The notes under the pieces: generated by a model | What the model saw: only the letters and a program-made list of their open reading frames with translations | Databases searched by the model: none | What the model was told of the DNA's origin: nothing | Shown: piece by piece, positions 43,714-51,251 of the stretch | Layout: each line of letters opens with the position of its first letter | Position numbering within the stretch: the first letter of the stretch is position 1 | Origin: an uncultured Oscillospiraceae bacterium | Lineage (GTDB): Bacteria; Bacillota; Clostridia; Oscillospirales; Oscillospiraceae | Length of the DNA: 64,000 nucleotides | Assembly (NCBI GenBank): GCA_944386055.1 | Contig: CALWZP010000003.1 | Location: forward strand, 1-64,000 | Direction of reading: 5' to 3' | Program-made: the position numbers and the translations under genes

Positions 43714-44934
43714 ATGACCATCGGAGCGCGCATCGCACAGCACAGGCGGGAGCTGGGCATGTCCCAGGAGGAGCTGGGAGAGGCCATGGGGGTCTCCCGC
43801 CAGGCCATCAGCAAGTGGGAGTCGGACGCCGCCCTCCCTGAGGTGGAAAAGCTCATCGCCCTGAGCCGGCTGTTCTCCATCCCGGTGGGACAGCTGCTGG
43901 GGGTGGAGGAGCCGTCCATGGAGGAGCCCGCCGGGGCGGCGGAGCCGGAGGGGGACGCCGACGGGCGGGCCGCCCGCCTGGCGGAGGAGGTGCTGCGGCG
44001 ATATGTGGAGGCCCAGTACTCCCCGCCGGTGAGGCCGGCCAAGCCCCGGTGGAAGCCCTGGGCCGCGGGGATCGCCGCGGCGGCGGTGGTATTGCTGGGC
44101 ACGGGACAGGTGGTCTCGGACTTTCAGAATCAGATTCGCGGCCTCCAGCAGCAGACCGACGAGATCCGCAGCAGCCAGATCGAGGTGAACAATCAGGTCA
44201 GCTCCATCACCCAGCGGGTGGAGGAGTCCCTGGCCAGCCAGGCCAGCCGCCTGGTGAACAGCGAGCTGACCATGGAGGCGCTGGACCTGGCGGCGGGCAC
44301 CGCCACGGTGGGGGCCGCCGTCACCCCCAAGGCCGTGGAGGAGGGACTGACCCTGGAGCTGGTGGTCATCGGGGACGGACAGTCCTGGCGAGCGGACTTC
44401 GCCCCCGGGGAGGACGGCCTGACCTACACCGCGGCGGTCACCCTGCCGCTGGAGGACGGACTGCGGTACTATGTCACCTTCCGGGACGGCCAGGGGCAGG
44501 AGACCGAGGAGCTGGAGCCCAACGGGGCCTTCTCCTATCTGGCCGAGAACACCGCCCTGGATTTTGACGCCAATGTGGGCGGGGGCGGCTGGTTCTATGA
44601 CGGGGAGACCGGGGAGGCGGTGTTGAAGGACCTGGGGATCTACGCCCAGAGCTACTCCCCCGGGCTGTGGCGGGAGGACGACCCGGTGCAGACCAGGCGC
44701 TGTACCCTGACCATCTGGCAGGGAGAGACGCCGGTGGAGACCATCCCCATGGAGCGGGAGGAGAGCAGCGACCGCTGGTTTGCCACTTATTGGCTGGAGC
44801 TGGAGGAGCGGCGCATCCCCTGCGCTCCAGAGGAGGTCATCCGCCTGGAGGTCAGCGTGGAGGACGAGTACGGCCGCACCGCCTCCCGCACCGTGGGGGA
44901 GTACAGCGGGGACGGCGGCATGGTGCAGTACTGA
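43714..44934 (+). CDS. Membrane-anchored XRE regulator with extracytoplasmic domain
   Basis: A 406-residue protein. Residues 1-65 form an XRE helix-turn-helix (MSQEELGEAMGVSRQAISKW). A charged linker follows, then one membrane segment at about 112-130 (WAAGIAAAAVVLLGTGQVV), a coiled coil (about 135-180, FQNQIRGLQQQTDEIRSSQ), and a 220-residue beta-rich domain outside. The layout suggests direct transmission of an envelope signal to DNA. AAAGGAGAGG precedes the ATG, with its own promoter upstream. No partner kinase or protease is adjacent. The ectodomain is not recognised. Confidence 0.85.
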   Translation: MTIGARIAQHRRELGMSQEELGEAMGVSRQAISKWESDAALPEVEKLIALSRLFSIPVGQLLGVEEPSMEEPAGAAEPEGDADGRAARLAEEVLRRYVEAQYSPPVRPAKPRWKPWAAGIAAAAVVLLGTGQVVSDFQNQIRGLQQQTDEIRSSQIEVNNQVSSITQRVEESLASQASRLVNSELTMEALDLAAGTATVGAAVTPKAVEEGLTLELVVIGDGQSWRADFAPGEDGLTYTAAVTLPLEDGLRYYVTFRDGQGQETEELEPNGAFSYLAENTALDFDANVGGGGWFYDGETGEAVLKDLGIYAQSYSPGLWREDDPVQTRRCTLTIWQGETPVETIPMEREESSDRWFATYWLELEERRIPCAPEEVIRLEVSVEDEYGRTASRTVGEYSGDGGMVQY

Positions 44935-44953
44935 AAAGCCCGGACAAGCGCGG

Positions 44954-44991
44954 CGCGCCCCGGCACACCGAAACCGGTGTGCCGGGGCGCG
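44954..44991. terminator. Terminator after the XRE gene
   Basis: GCGCCCCGGCACACCG and its complement around AAA, a very stable stem between convergent genes. Only a weak GTTCCT follows. Confidence 0.65.
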
Positions 44992-45023
44992 TTCCTCTGG
45001 CGTCGATGGGCTCTGGCCGGCGG

Positions 45024-45317
45024 TCACAGGAATTGAATGGTCACCAGCAGGGTGGCCATGAGGGCGGCGCCGGTGGTCATGATCTGCCCCCAGGCGGCGC
45101 GGCGGGCCCGCCGGGCACGGCTGCGCCGGGGCAGGAGGGGCAGGGGGGACACCGCCTGCCCGGGGCAGAGGGCGGCGGAGGGGTAGCGCTCCACCGGCAG
45201 GCCGGTCAGGCTCTCCTCCGTCGGGGCGGAGAGGCGGCAGCGGGCCTCCAGGAAGTCGATGACCTCCCCCGCCGGGCGGGCGGGAAGGCGGACGGCGCAG
45301 CTGCTTTGATTGGTCAT
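45024..45317 (-). CDS. Small tail-anchored membrane protein, LexA-type control
   Basis: A 97-residue protein of no known family. The N-terminal 60 residues are soluble (GEVIDFLEARCRL near residue 20), then a very basic stretch (RRSRARRARRA) and one C-terminal membrane segment (IMTTGAALMATLLVTIQFL). GGAGG lies 8 bases before ATG 45317. The promoter carries two LexA-like boxes, so it is probably made during DNA damage. SOS-induced small membrane proteins often block division (as YneA or SulA-type inhibitors do), but no sequence likeness supports that here. Confidence 0.72.
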   Translation of the reverse strand: MTNQSSCAVRLPARPAGEVIDFLEARCRLSAPTEESLTGLPVERYPSAALCPGQAVSPLPLLPRRSRARRARRAAWGQIMTTGAALMATLLVTIQFL

Positions 45318-45408
45318 GGCAAGGACCTCCTTACGCTCGTTCTGAGGGGAGTATCCCACAGAGACAGTCCCATATTCAGGACTTTCACCGGCGGAGCGGG
45401 AAGTTTTA

Positions 45409-45455
45409 GAACCTTTGTTCGAGTAGATAATACAACAAATGTTCGAGTTCGTCAA
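45409..45455 (-). promoter_or_regulatory. SOS-type promoter with two LexA-like boxes
   Basis: On the minus strand TTGACG (45450-45455) and TATTAT (45427-45432) are 17 bases apart. GAACAAAGGTTC (45409-45420) covers the transcription start and fits GAAC-N4-GTTC exactly. CGAACATTTGTTG (45433-45445) fills the promoter spacer and shares ACAAATGTT with the box at lexA. An inverted repeat CGAAAAAATGTTCG (45465-45478) lies further upstream. Confidence 0.75.
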
Positions 45456-45532
45456 GAAGAAAATCGAAAAAATGTTCGATTTCGAGTTCTGGCCGCAGAT
45501 GGGAAATTTCCTGGGAAAATTTTATGCCGCCC

Positions 45533-45562
45533 TTGAGTGGAACGGCTGTGCTGTGATACAAT
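45533..45562 (+). promoter_or_regulatory. Promoter for lspA-rluD
   Basis: TTGAGT and TACAAT separated by 18 bases, 64 bases before the lspA start. Confidence 0.65.
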
Positions 45563-45626
45563 ACCCACAGAAGGCCCCGCCGGCGCGGGGCGAAAGAGAG
45601 ATTGTTTTGACGAAGGGGTCCCGGAT

Positions 45627-46139
45627 ATGCCGTATGTCATCCTGGTGGCCGCCCTGGTCCTGCTGGACCAGGCGGTAAAATTTTTGGTGCGCGCCAACAT
45701 CGAGCCGCTGGGCTCGGTGCCCTTCCTCCCCCACATCATGGAGCTGACCTTTGTGAAGAACACGGGGGCGGCGTTCTCCCTGTTCTCGGAGCACACCTGG
45801 CTGCTCAGCCTCATCTCCGCCGTGGTGGCGGCGGCCATCGCGGTACTGCTGGTGAAGAAGGTGGTGGCCCACCCCCTGGGGCGCATCCCCCTGGCCATGG
45901 TGCTGGCCGGGGCGGTGGGCAATCTCATCGACCGGGTGTTCCTGGGCTATGTCACCGACATGTTCCGGGTGCTGTTCATGGACTTCGCGGTGTTCAATGT
46001 GGCGGACATCTGCGTGGTGTGCGGGGGCATCGCCTTCTGCGTGTATTTCTGTTTCTTCTACGAGCGGCTGGAGAAGCGGGGGAAGGCCCCGGAGGCCGCG
46101 GGGGAGGCGTCCCATGGACCGGCTGATCCTGACCGCTGA
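45627..46139 (+). CDS. lspA: Lipoprotein signal peptidase
   Basis: A 170-residue aspartic peptidase (SPase II) with four membrane segments that removes the signal peptide of prolipoproteins. The catalytic aspartates lie in GAVGNLIDRV and FNVADICVV, and NTGAAFSLFSE is the third family motif. ATG 45627 has AAGGGG upstream; the frame opening at 45537 runs through the promoter. It overlaps the pseudouridine synthase gene by 26 bases, a common lspA-rluD arrangement. Confidence 0.96.
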   Translation: MPYVILVAALVLLDQAVKFLVRANIEPLGSVPFLPHIMELTFVKNTGAAFSLFSEHTWLLSLISAVVAAAIAVLLVKKVVAHPLGRIPLAMVLAGAVGNLIDRVFLGYVTDMFRVLFMDFAVFNVADICVVCGGIAFCVYFCFFYERLEKRGKAPEAAGEASHGPADPDR

Positions 46140-47028
46140 CCGGGAGGGGGAGCGGCTGGACGCCTTTCTGGCCCGGACGGTCCCCGGCCTGACCCGCTCG
46201 GCGGCCCAGAGGCTGCTGGAGGCGGGGGCGGTGACCGTGAACGGCGCGCCGGGGCGGAAGAACGATAAGACCGCCCCCGGGGACGCGGTGGAGGCAGTCC
46301 TCCCCGACCCGGAGCCGGTGGATGTGGTCCCCCAGGACATCCCCCTGGATGTGGTGTACGAGGACGACTGGGTCATCGTGGTGAACAAGCCGGTGGGGAT
46401 GGTGGTCCACCCCGCCCCCGGCCACCCGGACGGGACGCTGGTCAACGCCCTGCTCCACCACTGCGGGGACAGCCTGTCCGGCATCAACGGGCAGCTGCGC
46501 CCCGGCATCGTCCACCGCATCGACCGGGACACCTCGGGCCTCATCATCGCCGCCAAGAGCGACGCGGCCCACCTCTCCCTGGCCGCCCAGCTCCAGGACC
46601 ACACCCTGTACCGGGAGTACGAGGCGGTGTGCGTGGGGACGCTGCGGGCGGACGCGGGGACGGTGGACGCCCCCATCGGCCGCCATCCGGTGGACCGGAA
46701 GAAAATGGCGGTGGACCCCAAAAACGGCCGGCCGGCGGTGACCCACTGGGCGGTGATCGCCCGCTACCCCGGCCACACCCACATCCGCTGCCGGCTGGAG
46801 ACAGGGCGCACTCACCAGATCCGGGTGCACCTGGCCTCCATTGGTCACCCCCTGCTGGGGGACATGGTATACGGGGCGAAAAAGCCGGTGCCCGGCCTGG
46901 CGGGGCAGTGCCTCCACGCCAAAAGGCTCTCCTTCCTCCACCCCGCCGACGGCCGCCGGGTGACGGTGGAGTGCCCCCTGCCCGACTGGTTCCAGGCGGT
47001 GCTGGTGAAGCTGTCCCGTCAGTGCTGA
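46114..47028 (+). CDS. rluD: RluA/RluD family pseudouridine synthase
   Basis: A 304-residue RNA-modifying enzyme. An N-terminal S4 domain (ERLDAFLARTVPGLTRSAAQ) is followed by the catalytic domain, with the aspartate in HRIDRDTSGL, and RTHQIRVHLASIGHPLLGD. It converts uridines to pseudouridine in rRNA, most likely in 23S helix 69 if it is a true RluD. GGGGAGGCG precedes ATG 46114. A terminator follows within 10 bases. Confidence 0.94.
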   Translation: MDRLILTADREGERLDAFLARTVPGLTRSAAQRLLEAGAVTVNGAPGRKNDKTAPGDAVEAVLPDPEPVDVVPQDIPLDVVYEDDWVIVVNKPVGMVVHPAPGHPDGTLVNALLHHCGDSLSGINGQLRPGIVHRIDRDTSGLIIAAKSDAAHLSLAAQLQDHTLYREYEAVCVGTLRADAGTVDAPIGRHPVDRKKMAVDPKNGRPAVTHWAVIARYPGHTHIRCRLETGRTHQIRVHLASIGHPLLGDMVYGAKKPVPGLAGQCLHAKRLSFLHPADGRRVTVECPLPDWFQAVLVKLSRQC

Positions 47029-47037
47029 AGAGAAAAA

Positions 47038-47072
47038 GGGTGCGGCCCCATCAGGGGCCGCACCCTTTCTCT
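47038..47072 (+). terminator. Terminator after rluD
   Basis: GGGTGCGGCCCC and its complement around ATCA, followed by TTTCTCT. Confidence 0.88.
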
Positions 47073-47089
47073 GTGCCGCCGTGCCTTGC

Positions 47090-47404
47090 TCAGGACGCCG
47101 GCGGAAACTCCTCCAAAAACCGCTGATAGACCGCCGGCGAGGTGGCCGCCACCGTGCCGTCGGTGAGGCGGAAGGCGCACTGCCGCCCCCACCAGTCCAA
47201 AATATACCCGCTTTGGATGGAGGGCCCCCGGTCGGGGATGTTCCCGCTCCAGGTCAGGTGGGTGGATATAGTGACCCCCGACGGGAGCGGGGGGACGGTG
47301 TGGCGGACATCGTACCGCCCGTCCACCGAGACGGGGTCCAGCGGCGTCTGGATGTGCCCCCGGAACTCCCACCACCAGGGCAGGCGGGTGAACAGCCGCC
47401 CCGG
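47090..47404 (-). pseudogene. Fragment of an unrecognised protein
   Basis: A minus-strand open stretch whose last 78-105 codons look like real protein (FTRLPWWWEFRGHIQTPLDP, then TISTHLTWSGNIPDRGPSIQ and AVYQRFLEEF before the stop at 47090). There is no ATG, and the only internal start (GTG 47326) has no ribosome site; reading upstream gives low-complexity Arg/Gly/Pro. It is most likely the C-terminal remnant of a gene that lost its front. No family is recognised. Confidence 0.4.
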
Positions 47405-47520
47405 AGGGGCTCCTCTCCCCCGCCCCCGTCGCCGACGGAGTGGCCGTCCTGGCCCTGGCCGCCGCCGCGGGGCTGCCTCTGGCGGCGGGCTGGCGCCCCC
47501 GCACGGGCCGCGCCGGGTGA
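47392..47520 (+). pseudogene. Possible C-terminal remnant of a membrane protein
   Basis: A plus-strand open stretch without start codon that reads like the end of a membrane protein (VADGVAVLALAAAAGLPLAA followed by a basic tail and stop). It meets the minus-strand fragment at 47090-47404 tail to tail, as if two genes were cut here and joined. At this length chance cannot be ruled out. Confidence 0.25.
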
Positions 47521-47597
47521 CGGCGGCGTGCCACTGCCGGTTTGGCTTCAGACAGCTTTGGCGAAATTGGATAAAATGACCGGAATCTGCTCAGTAA

Positions 47598-47632
47598 AAC
47601 TGCCGGGAAATGCCCTTGCATTTTCCCGGCAG
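47598..47632. other. Hairpin overlapping the thiT -35 region
   Basis: ACTGCCGGGAAA and TTTCCCGGCAGT pair around TGCCCTTGCAT. The loop carries the TTGCAT -35 of the thiT promoter. On the minus strand it is followed by TTTTA, so it may also stop antisense transcription. Confidence 0.55.
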
Positions 47633-47644
47633 TCGTTGTATCAT
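47616..47644 (+). promoter_or_regulatory. Promoter of the thiT riboswitch transcript
   Basis: TTGCAT and TATCAT with 17 bases between, about 27 bases before the aptamer. Confidence 0.65.
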
Positions 47645-47670
47645 GGGAATACCGCAAGGACAATCGAACA

Positions 47671-47784
47671 CAGGGGCGCTGAAAGTCATTTTCGGCTGTG
47701 ATCGGGGCGAAGCGCAGCCCCGGGTCCCTTGGCGGGCAGCCGCCTGAACCTGATCCGGATAATGCCGGCGTAGGGAGTGCTCTC
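47671..47784 (+). ncRNA. TPP riboswitch
   Basis: The thiT leader carries GGGGCGCT, a GAAA/TTTC stem, GGCTGTGAT, an added hairpin (CGGGGC...GCCCCG), GGTCCC, then CTGAACCTGATC, GGATAATGCC and GGCGTAGGGA, the conserved order of the THI element. GGGGCGCT and AGTGCTCT form the closing stem with wobble pairs. The normally invariant CTGAGA reads CTGTGA. It should sense thiamine pyrophosphate and lower thiT expression. Confidence 0.92.
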
Positions 47785-47813
47785 GATGCAGCCGCGCCAC
47801 TGTCGGCTCCTCG

Positions 47814-47862
47814 TACCGCACTGCACCCGTTCGGATGTGCTGCGGTATCTCATTTTCGGGAG
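47814..47862 (+). terminator. Terminator-like expression platform before thiT
   Basis: TACCGCACTGCACCC and GGATGTGCTGCGGTA form a stem around GTTC with mismatches, followed by TCTCATTTTC and then the GGGAGG ribosome site of thiT. TPP binding probably favours it; the exact switch is inferred. Confidence 0.6.
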
Positions 47863-47871
47863 GAATCGACA

Positions 47872-48444
47872 ATGACAAAAACCATGTCCCACCGCGCAGT
47901 CCTGGCCCTGGTGGAGGCCGCTTTGATGATCGCCCTGGCCACCGTTCTGGATGTCCTGGTGCCCCCCTTCTACCGCTTCCCCCAGGGCGGATCCGTGGAC
48001 CTGTCCATGATCCCCATCCTGCTTTACTGCCTGCGGTGGGGACCCAAGTGGAGCCTGGGCTGCTGCTTCGTCAACGGTGTGCTGCAGTATTTCCTCGGGG
48101 GCGGCATCGCCATCTCCTGGCAGTCCATGCTGCTGGACTATGTGGTGGCCTATACCCTGGTATTCCTGTGCGGCTTTGCCGCCGGACGGAAGCTGGGCTG
48201 GCTGTGGGGAACGGTCCTGGCGTGCCTGGGCCGCTGGGTCTCGCTGACGCTGTCCGGCGCCCTGCTGTGGTATATGTACATGCCGGAGAGCTTCCTGGGC
48301 CTGCCCATGGTGAACCCCTGGGTCTACTCCGCCCTGTTCAACGGGGTGTTTATGATCCTGGTGATGGCGGTGGATCTGATCGTACTGGGGCTGCTCCAGT
48401 CCAGCCGGGCGGTGCGGGAGCGGATCATGCAGAAGCAGATATAA
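47872..48444 (+). CDS. thiT: ECF thiamine transporter S component ThiT
   Basis: A 190-residue membrane protein with six hydrophobic segments, the thiamine-binding subunit of an ECF importer. The conserved stretch VPPFYRFPQGGSVDLSMIPI and the tail-half signature SWQSMLLDYVVAY are typical of ThiT. It depends on the shared EcfAA'T module encoded elsewhere. The TPP riboswitch upstream confirms the substrate. GGGAGG lies 8 bases before the ATG. A HAD phosphatase follows after 33 bases. Confidence 0.95.
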   Translation: MTKTMSHRAVLALVEAALMIALATVLDVLVPPFYRFPQGGSVDLSMIPILLYCLRWGPKWSLGCCFVNGVLQYFLGGGIAISWQSMLLDYVVAYTLVFLCGFAAGRKLGWLWGTVLACLGRWVSLTLSGALLWYMYMPESFLGLPMVNPWVYSALFNGVFMILVMAVDLIVLGLLQSSRAVRERIMQKQI

Positions 48445-48477
48445 GAGAAAGATCAGTGATGTAAGGGATGGGGCTTT

Positions 48478-49293
48478 GTGGGCAAATTTGACGGCGTGCT
48501 GCTGGTCAGCGATTATGACGATACCCTCTATGACCACAATTTGACGGTGAACGACCGCAATCACCGCGCCATCGAGTACTTTCTGGAGCAGGGGGGGCGG
48601 TTCACCATCGCCACCGGCCGGGCCCACCGCACCTTTACCCCGCAGATCGAGAAGGAGCGCCTGATCCTCAACGCCCCGGCGGTGCTGTCCAACGGCGCGT
48701 CCATCTACGACTATCAGGCGGACCGCCCCCTGGTGGAGACCCAGCTGCCCGACTCCGCGCCGGAGGACCTGGCGGCCCTGGCCCGGGCCATCCCCGAGAT
48801 CGGGTTCGAGGCCTATCACGGCGAGGAGATCTATGTCTATCAGAGCAACATGGTCACCGAGATGCATATGAAGCGGGTGGGAGGCAGCTATACCCCCTGC
48901 GCCATCGGGGAGATGCCCACCCCATGGGTGAAGGTGATCCTGGAGCAGGACTATCCGGTGCTCCGCCGGGCCCAGGACTGGATGCTGGAGCACCACGGCG
49001 ACAAATACGAGGCCATCTTCTCCAACCGCTACCTCCTGGAGCTCACCGCCAAGGGAGCCACCAAGGGCGGGATGGTGGCCCGCATCGCCAGGCAGCTGGA
49101 CATCCGGCCGGAAAACCTGTACTGCATCGGGGACAACCAGAACGACCTGCCCATGCTGGCCATCTCCGCCATCCCCTTCGCCCCCGCCAACTGTGCCGCC
49201 GAGGTGAAGGAGTGGGGCGCCCGGGTGCTGTGCCACTGCAACGACGGCGCGGTGGCACAGGCCATCGAGATCCTGGACGGGCGCTACCGCTGA
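48478..49293 (+). CDS. Cof-type HAD phosphatase
   Basis: A 271-residue HAD-IIB hydrolase. The nucleophile motif is SDYDDTLYD (DxDxT form), the second motif is in TIATGRAH, and the conserved lysine and acidic pair appear in ATKGGMVARIARQLD and GDNQNDLPML. A cap domain lies at about 80-190. Substrates in this group are sugar phosphates, flavin or pyridoxal phosphates. Start GTG 48478 has AGGGATGGGG upstream. Downstream of thiT it could remove phosphates from a thiamine compound, a weak inference. Confidence 0.9.
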   Translation: MGKFDGVLLVSDYDDTLYDHNLTVNDRNHRAIEYFLEQGGRFTIATGRAHRTFTPQIEKERLILNAPAVLSNGASIYDYQADRPLVETQLPDSAPEDLAALARAIPEIGFEAYHGEEIYVYQSNMVTEMHMKRVGGSYTPCAIGEMPTPWVKVILEQDYPVLRRAQDWMLEHHGDKYEAIFSNRYLLELTAKGATKGGMVARIARQLDIRPENLYCIGDNQNDLPMLAISAIPFAPANCAAEVKEWGARVLCHCNDGAVAQAIEILDGRYR

Positions 49294-49310
49294 GATCCGT
49301 AAAACAATAT

Positions 49311-49344
49311 AGCCCCCGCGCCGCTGCCGGCGCGGGGGCTTTTA
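49311..49344 (+). terminator. Terminator after the HAD gene
   Basis: AGCCCCCGCGCCG and CGGCGCGGGGGCT around CTGC, followed by TTTT. Confidence 0.9.
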
Positions 49345-49347
49345 GCT

Positions 49348-49519
49348 GTGGGGAAAGGCGGCCGCCTTTCCCCACAGGAAGGATGCAGCCTGCCGCGCGC
49401 AGGGGCTTGTCCGCAGGCAGCGGACAAGCCCCCACACTTGCAGGCTGAGCGGTGTTTTCCCCGACGCACATGTCGCCGGGGAAAACGAATCTGACCTTAT
49501 TTGCGCCTGTGGGCGCAAA
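49348..49519. repeat. Array of four palindromes
   Basis: Four consecutive inverted repeats fill this non-coding gap: a perfect 28-base palindrome at 49348-49375 (half GTGGGGAAAGGCGG); GGGGCTTGTCCGC with its complement at 49402-49432, itself flanked by AGCCTGC and GCAGGCT; GTTTTCCCCG...CGGGGAAAAC at 49454-49486; and TTTGCGCC...GGCGCAAA at 49500-49519. No open frame fits them. Confidence 0.8.
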
Positions 49520-49546
49520 CTCTGCGAGGCTTTTTTGAAACAATGT

Positions 49547-49578
49547 AGCCCTCCGCGCCGCTGCCGGCGCGGAGGGCT
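49547..49578 (-). terminator. Terminator-like hairpin after mgtE
   Basis: AGCCCTCCGCGCCG and its complement around a 4-base loop, 15 bases after the mgtE stop. The flanking ACAAT(A/G)TAGCCC(C/T)C is shared with the hairpin at 49311, so the two are related copies. Confidence 0.7.
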
Positions 49579-49592
49579 GATTTGCCTTTGGC

Positions 49593-50966
49593 TCAAACGC
49601 CCAGGATCAGCCGGGCGAACTGGAAGTAGATCAGCAGGGACAGGGCGTCCACCACCGTGGAGATGAAGGGGGAGGCCATCACCGCCGGGTCAAAGCCCAG
49701 CTTCTCCGCCAGCATGGGCAGGATGCAGCCCACCGTCTTGGCGCAGGTCACCGTACCGATGAGGGTGAGGCACACCACCGCCGCCACCATGGGGGTCACC
49801 TCGGGGTTTTGGAACAGCCACCGGTCCACCAGCATCATCTTGGCGAAGTTGGCCGCCGCCAGGCACACCCCGCACAGCAGGGCCACCCGGATCTCCTTGG
49901 CCACCACCGCCAGCAGGTCCCGGAACTCCACCTCATCCAGGGACAGGGCGCGGATGACCGCGGTGGAGGCCTGGGTGCCGCTGTTGCCGCCGGTGCCGGT
50001 GAGCATGGGGATGAAGGCGGTGAGGATGGCATAGGACATCAGGGCGTTCTCAAAGCTGGTGAGGATCATGCTGGTGAAGGTGGCGGACAGCATCAGCAGC
50101 ATCAGCCAAGGCAGCCGGGCCCGCCAGGTCTCCAGCACCCCGGTGCGGAGGTAGGGCTTGTCGGAGGGGAGGATGGCCGCCATCTTCTCGATGTCCTCGG
50201 TGGTCTCCTCCTCCATGACATCCATGGCGTCGTCGAAGGTGACGATGCCCACCAGCCGGTCCTCCCCGTCCACCACGGGGACGGCGGGCAGGTCGTACTT
50301 GGAGAACACCTGGGCCACATCCTCCTTGTCGTCGTGGGTGTGGACCGAGACCACATTGGTCTCCATGATGTCCTCGATGCGTGTCTCATAGCTGGACAGC
50401 AGCATCCGCCGCACGGTGACCACCCCGATGAGCACCCGGTTCTCGGTGACATAGCAGGTGTACACCGTCTCCCGGTCGATGCCGATCTTGCGGATGCGGG
50501 CAAAGGACTGCTCCACCGTGGCGTCCTTGTGGAGGGTGACGAACTCGGGGGTCATGATGGACCCGGCGCTGTCCTTGGGGTAGCTGAGCAGCTCGTTGAT
50601 CTGGCTGCGGGTGGAGGGATCGGTGTTGCGCAGGATTCTGGAGACCACATTGGCGGGCATATCCTCGATGATGTCCACCGCGTCGTCCAGGTACAGGTCG
50701 GAGATCACCGCCTTCAGCTCGGTGTCGGTCAGGTCGTTGATCAGCTGCTCCTGGATGTCGCTGTCCTCCAGATAGGTGAAGATGTCCGCCGCCATGGACT
50801 TGGGCAGCAGACGAAACACCAGCACCAGCAGCTCCCGGTCCTCCAGGCTCTCCAGGAACTCGGCGATGTCCACCTCGTTCATCTCCACCAGGATGGCCCG
50901 CAGCTCCCGGAAGCGGTGCTCCCGGGCCAGCTCCTTGAGCTGGTCGAAATCGATGTTCTCCTGCAT
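49593..50966 (-). CDS. mgtE: Magnesium transporter MgtE
   Basis: A 457-residue Mg2+ channel. The N-terminal helical domain (about 1-125) precedes two CBS domains (about 130-250; VRRMLLSSYETRIEDIM and LVGIVTFDDAMDVM). A connecting helix and five membrane segments form the pore, with the selectivity motif PMLTGTGGNSGTQAS and a conserved Asp in the last helix pair (FISTVVDALSLLIYF). AAAGGAG lies 10 bases before ATG 50966; TTG 50987 is less likely. A leader of about 280 bases with an internal terminator precedes it. Confidence 0.95.
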   Translation of the reverse strand: MQENIDFDQLKELAREHRFRELRAILVEMNEVDIAEFLESLEDRELLVLVFRLLPKSMAADIFTYLEDSDIQEQLINDLTDTELKAVISDLYLDDAVDIIEDMPANVVSRILRNTDPSTRSQINELLSYPKDSAGSIMTPEFVTLHKDATVEQSFARIRKIGIDRETVYTCYVTENRVLIGVVTVRRMLLSSYETRIEDIMETNVVSVHTHDDKEDVAQVFSKYDLPAVPVVDGEDRLVGIVTFDDAMDVMEEETTEDIEKMAAILPSDKPYLRTGVLETWRARLPWLMLLMLSATFTSMILTSFENALMSYAILTAFIPMLTGTGGNSGTQASTAVIRALSLDEVEFRDLLAVVAKEIRVALLCGVCLAAANFAKMMLVDRWLFQNPEVTPMVAAVVCLTLIGTVTCAKTVGCILPMLAEKLGFDPAVMASPFISTVVDALSLLIYFQFARLILGV

Positions 50967-50999
50967 CACAGGCACGCTCCTTTCCAATTCAGATAGAGG

Positions 51000-51206
51000 T
51001 CACACTTGGAAAGCAGACAGCAAAAACAGCCGCGGGCCATCGGCCCCGCGGCTGTGCTCAGAGACATCGAAAGGCGGCAAAAGGCGGCCGCTCACACGGG
51101 GCGGCTGCGGCCCGCGGCGTGGGAGACAGGGCGGGCTGCCCGATGACTTTGAACACAGCTGTCCGCTGAGATTCCGGTTCGACTTCGGTCTTCCATCCTG
51201 TCTCAC
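51000..51206 (-). other. Possible leader ORF before mgtE
   Basis: A 68-codon frame starts at GTG 51206 with AAAAAGGAT just before it, soon after the transcription start. It is rich in proline (GSPPCLPRRGPQPPRV, then LLPPF) and its last 15 codons lie across and beyond the terminator at 51022-51053. Proline-rich leader peptides control Mg2+ transporters in enteric bacteria; here this is only an analogy. High GC makes such frames common by chance. Confidence 0.3.
51022..51053 (-). terminator. Attenuator terminator in the mgtE leader
   Basis: On the minus strand AGCCGCGGG and CCCGCGGCT form a stem followed by GTTTTTG, about 55 bases before the mgtE start and about 190 bases after the promoter. 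A terminator here would end most leader transcripts unless countered. Confidence 0.8.
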
Positions 51207-51251
51207 ATCCTTTTTCTTCTTCAGATCCCGGGAAATCCGGCAGATAAGGTC

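Noticed and set aside
47019..47663. 214-codon minus-strand frame between rluD and thiT
   Set aside because: Low-complexity Arg/Ala/Pro product; a different frame of the same strand (47090-47404) looks more protein-like.
50967..51250. M-box (Mg2+) riboswitch before mgtE
   Set aside because: Location is right but I could not find the conserved M-box strings; only a leader and terminator are supported.
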